From: Methylotenera sp.
GTDB lineage: Bacteria > Pseudomonadota > Gammaproteobacteria > Burkholderiales > Methylophilaceae
Length of the DNA stretch: 64,000 bases
Assembly: GCA_020622105.1 (NCBI GenBank)
Contig: JAHRYP010000003.1
Coordinates: 63,923 to 127,922, forward strand
Reading direction: 5' to 3'
Each line of letters starts with the position of its first letter. Position 1 is the first letter of the stretch. The notes under the pieces were generated by a model. The model had not been told where the DNA came from. It made no database searches and worked only from the letters and a program-made list of their open reading frames with translations. Shown piece by piece: positions 62,236-64,000 of this stretch. A program made the translations under genes and the position numbers.

Positions 62236-63678
62236 ATGAAAAAAATTAAACTATTAGCTCTGGGAGCCGCACTTTGCATGGCTGGCTTGACTCAGGCCGC
62301 GCCAACACCTAAAGCCACCAGCAGTAAAATTACCGGGCAGGAAACGGCGATACTGACCGATGCACCTGCGGTACCACCGCGCATCACCAGAAAACACGCC
62401 ACTAAAGTAGTGGTAAACCTTGAAGTAAAAGAACTGGAAGGGCGTCTGGCTGATGGCGTAAGTTATACGTTCTGGACTTTTGGCGGAAAAGTGCCGGGTA
62501 AATTCATCCGCATCCGCGAGGGCGACGAAGTTGAGTTTCATCTCAATAACCACCCTGATAACAAAATGCCGCACAATATCGATCTGCATGCGGTAACAGG
62601 TCCGGGCGGCGGCGCAGCCGCATCCTTGACTGCACCTGGCCATAGCTCGGTATTTTCTTTCAAGGCACTCAACCCCGGCCTCTATGTTTACCACTGCGCA
62701 ACTGCACCGGTAGCGATGCACGTGGCCAACGGCATGTATGGCCTGATTCTGGTAGAACCGAAAGAAGGTATGTCTAAAGTTGACCATGAATTCTATGTGA
62801 TGCAGGGCGACTTTTATACCCAAGGTAAAAACGGAGAACAAGGCTTGCAGGCGTTCAGCATGACGAAAGCGATTGATGAGAAGCCGGATTATGTCGTTTT
62901 CAACGGCTCAGCTGGCTCATTAACCGGTGATAATGCACTGAAAGCTAAAAAGGGCGACACCGTCAGATTATACGTCGGTGTCGGTGGCCCTAACCTGACT
63001 TCATCATTCCACGTCATTGGCGAGATTTTTGACAAAGTGAATCATGAAGGCAGCACTACCAGCCCTGACAAAAACGTACAGACTACGATGATCCCTGCCG
63101 GCGGTGCAGCTTACATGGAGTTCAAAGTAAATGTACCCGGTACATACATCATGGTCGATCACTCATTGACCAGAGCATTCAACAAGGGCGCCCTAGGCAT
63201 GCTCAAAGTGTCTGGTGATGAAGACAAAACGCTCTACTCAGGCAAGATGACGGATGAAGTTTACCTGCCAGAAGGCACCAGCATGAGAAACACCGGAGTT
63301 GCCCAGGCACAGGCACCTACTGCCAAAACCAAAGCTGACCGTATCAAACTGGGTGAGGGCATCTACAACACTAACTGTGCAGCCTGCCACCAAACCACAG
63401 GTGTAGGCGTACCGCAGGCATTTCCGCCTTTGGCTAAAGCCGATTATCTTAAAGGCGCCAAACCTGCTGCAATCAAGGCGGTTACCGGTGGCCTGCAAGG
63501 CAAATTGGTTGTAAATGGTAGTGAATACAACGGCGTGATGCCTTCATGGAGCCTGAGCGATGAAGAAGTCGCCAATGTGCTGACCTACATCTACAATAGC
63601 TGGGGTAATGACGGCGACGAAGTAACGCTGGAAGATGTAAAACAACACCGTATCACCCCTGTAAAACATGAAGAGTAA
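62236..63678 (+). CDS. nirK: Copper-containing nitrite reductase with C-terminal cytochrome c domain
   Basis: [40 protein letters not shown]-terminal [14 protein letters not shown] heme motif. Confidence 0.95.
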   Translation: MKKIKLLALGAALCMAGLTQAAPTPKATSSKITGQETAILTDAPAVPPRITRKHATKVVVNLEVKELEGRLADGVSYTFWTFGGKVPGKFIRIREGDEVEFHLNNHPDNKMPHNIDLHAVTGPGGGAAASLTAPGHSSVFSFKALNPGLYVYHCATAPVAMHVANGMYGLILVEPKEGMSKVDHEFYVMQGDFYTQGKNGEQGLQAFSMTKAIDEKPDYVVFNGSAGSLTGDNALKAKKGDTVRLYVGVGGPNLTSSFHVIGEIFDKVNHEGSTTSPDKNVQTTMIPAGGAAYMEFKVNVPGTYIMVDHSLTRAFNKGALGMLKVSGDEDKTLYSGKMTDEVYLPEGTSMRNTGVAQAQAPTAKTKADRIKLGEGIYNTNCAACHQTTGVGVPQAFPPLAKADYLKGAKPAAIKAVTGGLQGKLVVNGSEYNGVMPSWSLSDEEVANVLTYIYNSWGNDGDEVTLEDVKQHRITPVKHEE

Positions 63679-64000
63679 GCACTCAACTTTCATATCAACA
63701 CTGGTACTGTCCAGCTGCTTATTCTCGGCAGTGGCAGTATCAGCAGAAGATATGGTGCGGGTTGAAGATATGGTACTAGTGCCGGAAGGCAGCTTTACGC
63801 CTTTCTTCCTGAAAAAAGATGACATCACAAACAGTAGCTCAGTAGCAACAACGGCAGTAGATGCGTTCTGGTTGGATGCTACCCCAGTGACCAACCGCAA
63901 GTTTCAGGCGTTTGTAAACAAACACCCGGATTGGCATAAATCGAATATCAAAAAGATATTCACTGATTCACACTATCTGGAGCATTGGCAAAGCACACAA
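63668..64000 (+). CDS. Formylglycine-generating-enzyme/SUMF1-domain protein, NirV-like (truncated by window end)
   Basis: Signal peptide then [13 protein letters not shown]...[20 protein letters not shown]; overlaps nirK by 11 nt. Confidence 0.8.
   Translation, partial: MKSKHSTFISTLVLSSCLFSAVAVSAEDMVRVEDMVLVPEGSFTPFFLKKDDITNSSSVATTAVDAFWLDATPVTNRKFQAFVNKHPDWHKSNIKKIFTDSHYLEHWQSTQ

Overview
The window looks like a chromosomal segment of a betaproteobacterial methylotroph (Methylophilaceae-like; inferred from gene content, not computed). It is mostly housekeeping and metabolic genes: purU, ispH, nudB, nadA, mpl, metH, comM, ubiK, torF-like porin-glnK-amtB, mltA, apaG, thiG, thiS, gnd, Sua5/YwlC, alkB/alkA, nnrS, a molybdenum-hydroxylase cluster, four c-di-GMP proteins, tRNA-Thr and a nirK denitrification locus at the right edge. 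No transposases, prophage or CRISPR arrays were seen. The most notable points are: (1) two unannotated 23-aa pqqA genes about 31 kb apart, encoding identical peptides and differing only at synonymous sites, each with its own RBS and terminator and no pqqBCDE nearby; (2) a 5-gene ArsR-led envelope-lipid cluster (Aas-like acyltransferase/acyl-ACP synthetase, LplT-like MFS, LTA-synthase-like sulfatase, and a large protein with a GH-like N-terminus and an InaA/WaaP-type kinase C-terminus); (3) two FNR/DNR-type palindromes between a porin and a heme-c-fused nirK; (4) a textbook sigma54 -24/-12 promoter before the porin-glnK-amtB unit; (5) several unexplained intergenic inverted-repeat elements (4.57-4.83, 12.05, 29.34-29.58 and 37.19 kb); (6) a lipoprotein binding protein overlapping a GGDEF/EAL gene, and a divergent DGC/PDE pair.
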